Part shown: piece after piece, positions 25,891 to 34,458 of the stretch
Numbering within the stretch: the first letter of the stretch is position 1
Layout: each line of letters opens with the position of its first letter
Assembly: GCF_041890415.1 (NCBI RefSeq)
Contig: NZ_CP169056.1
Location: 1,364,001-1,428,000, forward strand
Direction: 5' to 3'
DNA from: Pseudoxanthomonas koreensis_A
GTDB lineage: Bacteria > Pseudomonadota > Gammaproteobacteria > Xanthomonadales > Xanthomonadaceae
DNA: 64,000 nucleotides
The notes under the pieces: model-generated
What the model saw: only the letters and a program-made list of their open reading frames with translations
Database searches by the model: none
Told to the model about the DNA's origin: nothing
Made by a program: the position numbers and the translations under genes

Positions 25891-27099
25891 GTGACCACCA
25901 TCTCCGGACAAACCCCTGCCCTGACGCCCGCGATCCTCGATGCGTTGCACGCACGCATGCTCGAGGGCGTGCTGCTGTACCACGCCGACGGCATGCTGCT
26001 GTACGCCAATCCGGCCGCCCATGCCTTGTGCAGGAACTACCCGCGCGACCTGGACCATGGCCTGACCCTGGACCTGCTGGTGCCCGATGGCGCCTTGCCC
26101 CAGGCCCGCGAAGAGGGCCACTGGACCGGGCACCTGTCCTTTGGCCAGGGCTCCATGCTGCTGGTGCACCTGTACTACGCCGAACAAGAGGGCGGCCACT
26201 TCCTGGTGCTGATGCAGGACCTGCACCAGATCCGCGCCTATGACCAGGACCTGCTGCGTCGCCACGCCGAACTCAACGTGCGCCTGACCGCCGCGCAGGA
26301 GAAGTTGCTGCAGGCCGAGAAGCTGGCCTCGATCGGCCAGCTTGCCGCGGGCGTGGCCCACGAGATCAACAACCCGATCGGCTACGTGCACTCCAACCTG
26401 GGCAGCCTGCAGGAGTACCTGCACAGCCTGTTCGCGCTGATCGACGCCTACGAGCGCGCGCTGCGCCTGCCCGACCCCAGGGCGATGCTGCCGGAGATCG
26501 ACCAGACCCGGCAGCGCCTGGACATCGACTTCATCAGCCGCGACCTGCCGCAGCTGATGACCGAATCACGCGAGGGCATCGAGCGGGTCACCCGGATCGT
26601 CAAGGACCTCAAGGATTTCTCGCGCAGCGAGCGCGACGAGTCGTGGAAGCTGGCCGACATCCACGCCGGCCTGGAATCCACCCTCAACATCATCTGGAAC
26701 GAGCTCAAGTACAACACCACGCTGGAGAAGCACTATGGCGAGCTGCCGCCGGTGGAGTGCCTGCCATCCGAGCTCAACCAGGTGTTCATGAACATGCTGA
26801 TGAATGCCGGCCAGGCCATCGGCGAGCGCGGCACGGTGCGGGTGAGTACCGGCCACAAGGGCGATGAGGTATGGGTCGAGATCGCCGACAGTGGCCCGGG
26901 CATTGCGCCCGAGGTCGTGCAGCGGATCTTCGACCCGTTCTTCACCACCAAGCCGGTGGGCAAGGGCACCGGCCTGGGCCTGTCGATCTCCTATGGCATC
27001 GTGGCCAAGCATCACGGCCGGATCGACGTGGACAGCACGCCGGGGCAGGGCTCGTGCTTCCGCATCGTGCTGCCGGTGCGCCAGCCCAAGCCCGCCTGA
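25891..27099 (+). CDS. PAS-domain sensor histidine kinase (cytoplasmic)
   Basis: This 402-residue kinase begins at the GTG at 25891. Residues about 18-120 form a PAS-like domain, and a coiled-coil linker (LNVRLTAAQEKLLQAEKL) follows. HisKA carries the phospho-His in GVAHEINNPIGY (about 153-164). HATPase_c has N-box MNMLMNAGQAI, G1 ADSGPGIAP, F-box FDPFFTTK and G2 GTGLGLS. No membrane segment is seen, so it should sense a cytoplasmic cue. It lies after flgN and is convergent with the EAL-receiver gene, 54 bp apart. No response regulator gene is adjacent in the same operon; the receiver of that convergent gene is a conceivable target. Confidence 0.88.
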   Translation: MTTISGQTPALTPAILDALHARMLEGVLLYHADGMLLYANPAAHALCRNYPRDLDHGLTLDLLVPDGALPQAREEGHWTGHLSFGQGSMLLVHLYYAEQEGGHFLVLMQDLHQIRAYDQDLLRRHAELNVRLTAAQEKLLQAEKLASIGQLAAGVAHEINNPIGYVHSNLGSLQEYLHSLFALIDAYERALRLPDPRAMLPEIDQTRQRLDIDFISRDLPQLMTESREGIERVTRIVKDLKDFSRSERDESWKLADIHAGLESTLNIIWNELKYNTTLEKHYGELPPVECLPSELNQVFMNMLMNAGQAIGERGTVRVSTGHKGDEVWVEIADSGPGIAPEVVQRIFDPFFTTKPVGKGTGLGLSISYGIVAKHHGRIDVDSTPGQGSCFRIVLPVRQPKPA

Positions 27100-27153
27100 C
27101 GTTTTGCCGGCGGACCGTCACGGCGTGGCCGGAACCAGGCTCCAGGGCGGTGT

Positions 27154-28869
27154 TCAGCCGGCCACGTCGCCGCGCATGGGCTGGCGCTCCTGGTGGGTAC
27201 GGAACGCCTGGCGGATGTGCTCGCGCAGTTCGTCGTCGTTCCACGGCTTGGTCAGGAAGCGGTAGATCGCGCCGCGGTTGATCGCGTCGGTGACCGTGGC
27301 CAGGTCGGTGTAGCCGGACAGCACCATGCGCACGGTGTCGGGGTAGAGCATCTTCACCCGGCCCAGGAACTCGGTGCCGCTCATGTCCTGCATGCGCTGG
27401 TCGGACAGGATCACCTGCACGTCGTTGGTGGCCAGCAGGTCGAAGGCGTCGCGCACGTTGCCGGCGGCCAGGATCCGGTACCCGTCGCGGCGGAACAGGC
27501 GCACCAGCGAGCGCAGCACGTTCTCCTCGTCGTCCACCAGCAGCAGGGTCATGTCGTGCTTGGCGGTGGCGAACAGCTCCGGGCGCAGGTAGCGCCGGCG
27601 CAAGGCCATGCCTGCCGTCTCCGGCAGCATCGGTTCACCGAACAGGTAACCCTGGAACATGTCGCAGTCGCTGCGGCGCAGGTAGCCGAGCTGGGCTTCG
27701 CTTTCCACGCCGTTGGCGATCACCTTCATGTTGAGCTGGTGGCCCATGGCGATGATCGCGCGCACGATCGCGGTCTCGCGCTCGCCGGCCGGCGCGCTGC
27801 GGATGAAGCTGCGGTCGATCTTGAGCATGTCCACCGGGTAGCGCACCAGCGCGCTGAGGCTGGAGTCGCCGGTGCCGAAGTTGTCCAGGGCCAGGCCCAT
27901 GCCTTCGCGGCGCAGCATCGCCAGCCCCTCGTGCACGGGGGTGACGTTGGCGGCCAGGGCGCTCTCGTTGATCTCCAGCACCAGGCATTCGGGCGGCACG
28001 CCGGCCCGGCGCAGGCGCTCGAGTACCTCGTCGGTGAAGCCCGGGCGCACCAGCTGCAGGGTCGATACGTTGATCGCCACGAACAGGTCGTCGTACCCGG
28101 CTTCCCGCCACAGGCGCAGCTGGGCGATGGCGTTCTCCAGCACCCAGTCGCCGATCTGCACGATCACGCCCAGCCGCTCGGCGATCGGCATGAAGCGCTC
28201 CGGCACCATCAGCCCCAGGCTCGGCGACTGCCAGCGCAGCAATGCCTCCATGCCGACCACCCGGCCGTCGCGGGCGCTGATCTCAGGCTGGAAGCGCAGG
28301 CGCAGTTCGCCATTGGGAATCGCATCGACGATCTGGCGTGCGATCACGCTCTCGTTGTGCACGTTCTGCAGGCTGGGTCCGCCGTAGAACTGGATCCTTT
28401 CCTCGCCGTGGCTGGCCTGGCGCGCGGCGGTCTCGGCCATGCGCAGCAGCGCGTCCGCGTCGCGTGCGTGCTGCGGGCACAGGCTGATGCCGGCCTTGGC
28501 GGTGAGGAACAAGGTGTAAGGCAGCACGCTGAGCGGCGATTCGGTGTGGCGCAGCAGGTCCTCGCCCAGGGCCTCGGGCGAAGGCATGCCCGGCTCCAGC
28601 GCAATCGCTGCCACGAACTCGTCGCTGCCGTGCCGCCACAGCCGCCCGCGTCCGCGCAGCGCCTCTTCCAGGCGGCAGGCCAGCAGGTCCAGCGCCAGGT
28701 CGCCCACGTCCACGCTCATGTTCTCGTTGACCGAGGCGAAGTGGTCGATGTCCAGGTGCACCAGCATCAGCGGTGGCCCGCCATCGGCGGCGTGGGCGAT
28801 CATCGCCGCCAGTTCCGGGTTGGCGGCACCCAGGCGTGGCGGGACGTCGGTGGGCGAGGCCTGGATCAT
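27154..28869 (-). CDS. degenerate GGDEF-EAL protein with C-terminal receiver domain
   Basis: A 571-residue protein in three parts. Residues about 15-165 are a GGDEF-like domain whose signature reads HGSDEF (80-85) rather than GGDEF. Residues about 180-425 are an EAL domain that keeps EALLRW and KIDRSF, but DDFGTG reads DNFGTG and AEGVET reads ANGVES. Residues about 440-560 are a receiver with LLLVDDEEN and Asp in ILSDQRMQDMSG. Loss of two metal or catalytic acidic residues suggests it binds c-di-GMP, or another protein, without degrading it. The start overlaps the stop of the upstream multi-PAS kinase by ATGA, so phosphorelay between the two is plausible. Whether residual phosphodiesterase activity exists is open. 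Confidence 0.88.
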   Translation of the reverse strand: MIQASPTDVPPRLGAANPELAAMIAHAADGGPPLMLVHLDIDHFASVNENMSVDVGDLALDLLACRLEEALRGRGRLWRHGSDEFVAAIALEPGMPSPEALGEDLLRHTESPLSVLPYTLFLTAKAGISLCPQHARDADALLRMAETAARQASHGEERIQFYGGPSLQNVHNESVIARQIVDAIPNGELRLRFQPEISARDGRVVGMEALLRWQSPSLGLMVPERFMPIAERLGVIVQIGDWVLENAIAQLRLWREAGYDDLFVAINVSTLQLVRPGFTDEVLERLRRAGVPPECLVLEINESALAANVTPVHEGLAMLRREGMGLALDNFGTGDSSLSALVRYPVDMLKIDRSFIRSAPAGERETAIVRAIIAMGHQLNMKVIANGVESEAQLGYLRRSDCDMFQGYLFGEPMLPETAGMALRRRYLRPELFATAKHDMTLLLVDDEENVLRSLVRLFRRDGYRILAAGNVRDAFDLLATNDVQVILSDQRMQDMSGTEFLGRVKMLYPDTVRMVLSGYTDLATVTDAINRGAIYRFLTKPWNDDELREHIRQAFRTHQERQPMRGDVAG

Positions 28870-30959
28870 GGCAGCGGGACCTCCGCCACTGCCCGTGGCG
28901 CGTAGGGCAGGTGCAGGCGCACGCGGGTGCCGCCACCCGGCGCGGTGTCGATGTGCAGGCGGCCGCCCGCGCTCTGGGCGCGTTCGCGCATGATCACCAG
29001 GCCCAGCCCGCGGGCGCGGGCCGGGTCGAAGCCGTGGCCGTCGTCGTCCACGCTCAGGCGCAGGCCGTCGTCGCCGTCGTCCTCCAGGGCCAACTGGATC
29101 GTTCCGGCGCCGGCATGGCGCAGGCCGTTGGTCAGGGCTTCCTGGGCAATGCGGAAGCAGGCTTGCTCCACTTCGCGCTGCGGTCGCCGCGGCAGCGGGT
29201 GGATATCCATCTCCAGGCGCACCGGCGAGTTCCGGAACAGCCCGCCGGCATGCCAGCGCAGTGCCGCTTCCAGGCCCAGTGCATCCAGTTGCGGCGGGCG
29301 CAGCAGCATCGACAGGTTGCGCAGCTTTTCCAGGGTGCTGTCGGCGGTGGCGGCGATGTCGTCCAGGTCCTCGCCGCGGCGCGTCGCATCCTCCTCGCTC
29401 CCGGCGGCGTGCGCGGACAGTTTCATCGCGGTGATCGCCTGGCCGATGTCGTCGTGCAGTTCGCGCGAGATCGCGCGGCGCTCGTCCTCCTGGGCCGAGA
29501 ACAGGCGCGCGGCCATCGCCTGCAGTTCAAGGTTTCCGGCGGCCAGCGCATCGCGCATGCGCTCGGGCTCGCTGAGGTCGCGCACCAGCAGCAGCTTGCA
29601 GGCCTGCCCGCCATAGCTGGCATCGGCCAGCGAAAGTGCGGCGCGGAAGGTGCTGCCGTCGGCGCGGCGCATGCGCGGTGGCGTGTCCGGCTCCTGGCCG
29701 TGCTCCAGCCAGGCACGCAACGCCGGAAGGTCGTCGGCAGATACCAGCTCGGCAAGCGGCTCGCCCAGCAGGGTTTCGGGACGATGGCCGAACAGGCCGC
29801 CGCAGGCCGGGTTGGCGTAGAACACCCGTTCGCCGGCCAGGATCATCACCCCGTCGGGCAGGATCCGCACCAGTTCGCGGAACTGCTGCTCGCGTTCGTC
29901 CAGCAGGCGCCGCGTGTGCTGCTCCTCGGTCACGTCCTGCACGGTGCCGCGCAGGGTGCGCTGGCCGTCCTGTTCCACCCGCTGGGCGCGCAGGCGCAGC
30001 CGCCGCTCGCCGCCGCCGGCCCCGACAAAGGGCAACAGCACGTCCATCTTCTGGACCTGGCCGCGGGCCAGTTCTTCGAGCAGCTGGTCCAGCCGGCTCT
30101 GGCTGGCGGCATCGGCCGCCACCAGCACTTCGCCCAGCTCGCGCGGGCGGTCGTCGACCATGCTGTGGCCCAGCAGGTGCAGCAGGGTGGGGCAGAAGCG
30201 GCCGCGGCGGCCCGGCAGGTCGATCTCCCAGGAACCAAGCCGGGCCAGTCGCTGCGCCTCCTGGAGGCGCGCCATGGCCTGCTCGCGCAAGCGTTGCGAT
30301 TGCATTTCGCTGGTGCGGTCCGACAGCACCACCAGGCGCCGGCGGCCGTCCCCGGCGGCACTGGCCAGCTCGGTACTGCGCAGCTCCACGTCGCGGAAGC
30401 TGCCATCGCTGACCCGCAGCCGCTCGATCCGTGCGTGCGGCTGGTCGGGTGCCTGGCGGATGGCGTCCGCACCGGCGTGGAAGGAATCACGCTCCTCGGC
30501 GGGCCAGAGCATGGCCATGTCCATGCCCCGCAGTTCGCCACGCGACCAGCCCAGGAAGGCGCCGGCGGCGGGGTTGGCGTCGATGATCCGCATCGAGGCC
30601 GGATCGTAGGTCCACATCGGGTTGGGGTTGGCCTCGAACAGCTCGCGATGGCGCGCTTCCGAATCCAGGGCCTCGCGCTGCGAGCGCACGACGCGTCCCA
30701 TCAGCCAGCGCAGCAGCAGGTAAAGGAGCAGGGCGCTGGTGCCGACATAGAAGGCACCCTTGAGCGTCTGCAGGCGGGTGATCGCACCCGGGTCGGAGGC
30801 CAGCAGGCCCAGGGCATGGTCGCTGAACACGATCCACAGCACGCCCACCGCCAGGTAGGCCAGCGGGATCTGCCAGGACAGCGCCATGGCTCGCCCGGCC
30901 GGGCCCGACAGCCCGGCCGGGGGCTGCGTCCGGTGCGTGGAACCGGCCTGTTCGGGCAT
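28866..30959 (-). CDS. membrane-bound multi-PAS HisKA_3 sensor kinase
   Basis: The ATG at 30959 is preferred because GGGGAG lies four bases upstream; a TTG at 30989 would add ten residues. The 697-residue product starts with two membrane helices (IPLAYLAVGVLWIVFS and VGTSALLLYLLLRWL) separated by a short periplasmic loop. Three PAS domains follow (about 95-480). The HisKA_3 dimerisation domain has ISRELHDDIGQAITAMK with the phospho-His, and a NarX-type HATPase ends the protein. Kinases of this class phosphorylate NarL/FixJ regulators; the one at 7034-7675 is a family-level candidate. It is co-translated with the degenerate EAL-receiver gene and divergent from the PAS-GGDEF-EAL gene. Confidence 0.88.
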   Translation of the reverse strand: MPEQAGSTHRTQPPAGLSGPAGRAMALSWQIPLAYLAVGVLWIVFSDHALGLLASDPGAITRLQTLKGAFYVGTSALLLYLLLRWLMGRVVRSQREALDSEARHRELFEANPNPMWTYDPASMRIIDANPAAGAFLGWSRGELRGMDMAMLWPAEERDSFHAGADAIRQAPDQPHARIERLRVSDGSFRDVELRSTELASAAGDGRRRLVVLSDRTSEMQSQRLREQAMARLQEAQRLARLGSWEIDLPGRRGRFCPTLLHLLGHSMVDDRPRELGEVLVAADAASQSRLDQLLEELARGQVQKMDVLLPFVGAGGGERRLRLRAQRVEQDGQRTLRGTVQDVTEEQHTRRLLDEREQQFRELVRILPDGVMILAGERVFYANPACGGLFGHRPETLLGEPLAELVSADDLPALRAWLEHGQEPDTPPRMRRADGSTFRAALSLADASYGGQACKLLLVRDLSEPERMRDALAAGNLELQAMAARLFSAQEDERRAISRELHDDIGQAITAMKLSAHAAGSEEDATRRGEDLDDIAATADSTLEKLRNLSMLLRPPQLDALGLEAALRWHAGGLFRNSPVRLEMDIHPLPRRPQREVEQACFRIAQEALTNGLRHAGAGTIQLALEDDGDDGLRLSVDDDGHGFDPARARGLGLVIMRERAQSAGGRLHIDTAPGGGTRVRLHLPYAPRAVAEVPLP

Positions 30960-31019
30960 CCCGCTCCCCTGTGCGACGGAGTCGGACAAGCATAGCAGCG
31001 GGGCGGACGCGATCGGCCC

Positions 31020-31046
31020 TCAACCTTTCCCGGTCGCTGCCGTTAT
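31020..31046 (+). promoter_or_regulatory. sigma-28-like promoter of the PAS-GGDEF-EAL gene
   Basis: TCAACCTT-N11-GCCGTTAT has the FliA spacing and the same -10 element as the fliC promoter; TCAA replaces TAAA in the -35. It lies 20-44 bp before the candidate start codons. Confidence 0.55.
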
Positions 31047-31089
31047 CGAATCGAAGGGGGGCGAGGTGCCCGTTCAAGGAGTTCACGGT

Positions 31090-33894
31090 GTGGATGCGGG
31101 CGCAATCGCCAGTCTGATGCAGCATCCGATCAACAGCGCGCTTCTGGTCCTGGACCAGGACGGGCGGGTGTTGGCGGCCAATCCCTGCGCACAGGCCCTG
31201 GGCCTGCCGCAGGCGGTGCTGCGTTTCGGCCCGTTGCTGCAGGACCTGCGCCAGCTCCTCGTCGATGGCTCCCAGAACACCGTGCCATGCAGCCTGCCAG
31301 GGCCGGAGCGGCGCCTGGATGGCTGGATGCGCGCGGTCCGCGCACCGGAGGGCGGGGTGCTGGCCTTTACCCTGAGTGTCCCCGATCCGGACGGCGGCAG
31401 CCGCGGGCAGGTGGCGCTGGACAGCGCCGGCCACGGGCTGTGGGACTGGGACATCGGCGTGGACCGCATCTTCCGCTCCGACAGCTGGCTGGCGATGCTC
31501 GGCTATTCCACCGAGGACGCGCCGGACAACGGCCTGGAAACGGCGATGGCGCTGGTCCATCCGGACGACATCGAACGGGTCCGCGCCAGTGTGCAGGAAC
31601 ACCTGACCGGGCGCGCCGACGCCTACGTGTGCGAGCACCGCGTGCGCCGCCGCGACGGCGGCTGGCGCTGGGTCCGCGACAGTGGCCGGGTGGTGGCCTG
31701 GTCGGCCGATGGCCGGCCGCTGCGCATGGTCGGCACCCACACCGCCATTGACGACCAGAAGCAACTGGAAGAACGGCTGCGTCGCCAGCAGGCATTGCTG
31801 GAGGAGATCCAGCGCCTGTCCGGCATGGCGTCCTGGTCTTGGGACCCGATCAGCGACACCGGCTGGTGGCCGCAGGACCTGTATCGCCTGCTCGGCCAGC
31901 CGGTGCGCCCGCATGATTCGGCCCGGGCCTGGCTGCGGCGGTTGCCGCCCTGCGCCTCGGCCGCGTTGCGCCGCGCCTGGCGGCGGATGCGCCGCGATGG
32001 CGAACCGGTCAACTTCGACCTGGAGCTGCGTGACGCCGAGGGCCAACCCCTGTACCTGCAGGCCTGGAGCCAGCCGCAGCTGGACGACGACGGGCACATC
32101 GTCCGGGTACTGGGCCAGGTACAGGACGTGACCTCGCGCTGGCGCGCAGATGCGCTGCTGCGCTGGCGTACCGAACTGCTCGACCGGGTGTCGGCGCTGG
32201 GCCACATCGGCGGCGCGGAGATCGAGCCCGGGACGCGCCGGGTGCAGTGGACCGACGAGTGCTACCGCCTGCACGGCCTGCCGCACGGCCCGCTGACCCT
32301 GGACGACGCACTGGCGCTGTACACCCGTGAATCCCGGGAAACCTTCGAGGCGGCGCTGGCGAGGTTGGCCGCCGGCGGCCCTCCGGAACAGCTTGAGCTG
32401 TGCTTCTATCGCCAGAACGGGCGCCGCGCGCGGGTCCAGGTGCTGGTCGAACTGGATTGCCGTGAGGGCATGGCGCCGCGCTTCGTGGCCCTGTACCGCG
32501 ATGTCAGCCGCGAGCTGGAAACCAGCGAGCGGATCGAACTGCTCTCGCATTACGACCTGCTCACCGGGCTGCCCAACCGCTTCCTGCTGCGGGTCCAGGC
32601 CGAGGAGGCCATCGTTACCGCCCAGGATGGTCTCGGCCACGGCCTGGCCCTGCTGCTGGTGGACCTGGACGGTTTCAAGAGCATCAACGATTCCTTCGGC
32701 CACGCCGCAGGCGATGCCATGCTCAAGGCGGCCGCCGGACGCATGCATCACACCCTGCAGGGCGGCGACCTGTTCGGCCGCCTCGGCGGCGACGAATTCA
32801 TGGTGGTGCTGCGCCGGCCCGTCGACGGCACCGAGGCCGAGGACGCCGCGCGCAGGCTGATCGCCGCGCTGTCCGAACCGCTGGCCTTCGGCAGCGAGCA
32901 CCTGAAGGTCGGGGCCAGCGTCGGCATCGCGCTGCTCGGCCGCGATGGCGAGGGCTTCGACGACCTGCTGCGCGCAGCCCATGCGGCCCTGCGCGTGGCA
33001 CGCGAGCGCGGGCGCAACGGCTGGCAGCAGCACAACGACGAGATCCAGCGCGATACCCGGCGCCGGCTCGAGATCGAACACGCCCTGCGCGGCGCCCTTG
33101 AACGCGAGGAACTGGCGCTGGTCTACCAGCCGCAGGTCTGCATCAAGGGTGACCACCTGCCCGGAATCGAAGCACTGCTGCGCTGGCACTGGCCGGGCGG
33201 CCCCTGCCATCCGGGCGAGTTCATCCCCATTGCCGAGCAGTGTGGCGAGATCGTGCGCCTGGGCGAGTGGGTGATCGCCGAGGCCTGCCGCCAGGCCGCG
33301 GCCTGGCATGCGGCCGGGCTGCAATTCGGACGCATCGCGGTGAACGTCTCCGGCGTGCAGTTGCGTGACCGCGGCTTCGCCGACCGGGTGGTGGCCCTGT
33401 GCCAACGCGCCGGATGGCCTCCGGCACGGCTGGAGCTGGAGCTGACCGAGTCGGCCCTGATCCTGGACAGCGACAACCTGCGGCACTGCTTCCAGGTGTT
33501 CGAGCGCCACGGCGTGCAACTGGCGGTGGACGACTTCGGCACCGGCTTCTCCAACCTGCATTACCTCAACCGCTTCCCGGTGCAGCGGCTGAAGATCGAC
33601 CGCAGCTTCGTGGCCGACATGCTCAGCGACACCAACGCCGGCGAAGTCACCCAGGCGATCGTGCACCTGGGCCATGCATTGGGGATGCGGGTCGTGGCCG
33701 AGGGCGTGGAAACGGCCGAGGAACAGAGCCAACTGCGTGCCTGGGGCTGCGACGAGATCCAGGGCTACGTGTACACCCGCCCATTGCCGCCGCGCGAACT
33801 GGCGCAGTGGCTGGCGCGCCTGGCCAGCGAATCGGCCCCGGCGCCGGCCTGGTTGGCGGCCGAAACGCCACCGGCACGCATGCCGGTGCGCTGA
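31090..33894 (+). CDS. multi-PAS diguanylate cyclase/phosphodiesterase
   Basis: I take the GTG at 31090, eight bases after AAGGAG; a GTG at 31066 after GGGGGG is the alternative, and the frame further upstream overlaps the divergent kinase. The roughly 934-residue cytoplasmic protein has about four PAS/PAC domains (about 10-490). A GGDEF domain follows with an intact RLGGDEF (GGDEF at 566-570) but no RxxD inhibitory site (QGGD at that place). The EAL domain is intact: EALLRW (694-699), ELTES, DDFGTG, KIDRSF, AEGVET. Both c-di-GMP synthesis and breakdown are possible, and PAS input probably sets the balance. The sigma-28-like promoter would tie it to flagellar assembly state. Confidence 0.9.
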   Translation: MDAGAIASLMQHPINSALLVLDQDGRVLAANPCAQALGLPQAVLRFGPLLQDLRQLLVDGSQNTVPCSLPGPERRLDGWMRAVRAPEGGVLAFTLSVPDPDGGSRGQVALDSAGHGLWDWDIGVDRIFRSDSWLAMLGYSTEDAPDNGLETAMALVHPDDIERVRASVQEHLTGRADAYVCEHRVRRRDGGWRWVRDSGRVVAWSADGRPLRMVGTHTAIDDQKQLEERLRRQQALLEEIQRLSGMASWSWDPISDTGWWPQDLYRLLGQPVRPHDSARAWLRRLPPCASAALRRAWRRMRRDGEPVNFDLELRDAEGQPLYLQAWSQPQLDDDGHIVRVLGQVQDVTSRWRADALLRWRTELLDRVSALGHIGGAEIEPGTRRVQWTDECYRLHGLPHGPLTLDDALALYTRESRETFEAALARLAAGGPPEQLELCFYRQNGRRARVQVLVELDCREGMAPRFVALYRDVSRELETSERIELLSHYDLLTGLPNRFLLRVQAEEAIVTAQDGLGHGLALLLVDLDGFKSINDSFGHAAGDAMLKAAAGRMHHTLQGGDLFGRLGGDEFMVVLRRPVDGTEAEDAARRLIAALSEPLAFGSEHLKVGASVGIALLGRDGEGFDDLLRAAHAALRVARERGRNGWQQHNDEIQRDTRRRLEIEHALRGALEREELALVYQPQVCIKGDHLPGIEALLRWHWPGGPCHPGEFIPIAEQCGEIVRLGEWVIAEACRQAAAWHAAGLQFGRIAVNVSGVQLRDRGFADRVVALCQRAGWPPARLELELTESALILDSDNLRHCFQVFERHGVQLAVDDFGTGFSNLHYLNRFPVQRLKIDRSFVADMLSDTNAGEVTQAIVHLGHALGMRVVAEGVETAEEQSQLRAWGCDEIQGYVYTRPLPPRELAQWLARLASESAPAPAWLAAETPPARMPVR

Positions 33895-34079
33895 GCAGGT
33901 TGCCGCCGCTGCGACGGCCTGGCCCCCACGACAGTGGCCCCGGCGATCGTGCGTAGTGCGACCCTGCTGCATTGCGCAGCCTCCTCCGGTCAGCACGCGC
34001 ACCGCCCGGCACGCACGTACCGGCTCCATCGTCTTGATCGTGTTGGCGGAGGACGCCGCCGGCATCGCCCGGCGCGCGG

Positions 34080-34331
34080 TCAGCCCTGGGACTGGCCTTC
34101 GGGCGTGCCGTCGGCGCGCCGCATCGGTGCGGCCATATCCCACGCCAGGCAGGTTTCGAGCGGGTCGTCATGCCCCCCGGGCGTTGCCGCAGCGGCCAGG
34201 CGGGCAGCCTCTGCCAGTTCGGTAGTGGCCATCTCCTCCATCTGCTTCAGGGCCTGCGGCAGGGGGCGTGCCGCGGCGGTTGCGGCATGCCGCGGCCCCT
34301 TGCCGGCCTGCTGCTGCGGCGAGCGGCTCAT
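34080..34331 (-). CDS. possible small protein of unknown function (83 residues)
   Basis: The frame gives an 83-residue product with an amphipathic helix (LKQMEEMATTELAEAARLAAA) and an acidic-to-hydrophobic DDPLETCLAWD tail. No family is recognised. The ATG lacks a convincing ribosome site, and GC-rich DNA often leaves such frames open, so it may be spurious. It lies downstream of the chemoreceptor and its hairpins, on the same strand. Confidence 0.3.
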   Translation of the reverse strand: MSRSPQQQAGKGPRHAATAAARPLPQALKQMEEMATTELAEAARLAAAATPGGHDDPLETCLAWDMAAPMRRADGTPEGQSQG

Positions 34332-34375
34332 GGCGGCGGCCTGCGCGTCGCGGCGACGGCGGCAGACAAATGCGT

Positions 34376-34437
34376 GAACCCCGGCACCTGACCGGGGTTC
34401 TGGTGACAGGGCCGCCGCATGGCATGCGCGGCGGCCC
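34376..34437 (-). terminator. tandem hairpins after the chemoreceptor gene
   Basis: Two strong stems follow the receptor stop on the minus strand: a 10-bp perfect stem (34409-34418 with 34428-34437) and a 9-bp one (GAACCCCGG / CCGGGGTTC, 34376-34400). Neither is followed by a T-run, so termination would be partly structural or convergent-transcript protection. Confidence 0.45.
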
Positions 34438-34458
34438 GGCCGATGGGTGGAACGCGGC

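Larger units (their letters stand above)
33895..34458. other. intergenic region after the PAS-GGDEF-EAL gene (564 bp)
   Basis: The gap between the convergent GGDEF-EAL and chemoreceptor genes holds one doubtful minus-strand frame (34080-34331) and a double hairpin (34376-34437) next to the receptor stop. Nothing recognisable lies in 33895-34079. Confidence 0.6.

Noticed and set aside
22810..26424. A 1204-codon minus-strand frame over flgB, cheV, flgA, flgM and flgN
   Set aside because: It overlaps six recognised genes in other frames or on the other strand and has no family character; it is an effect of high GC.
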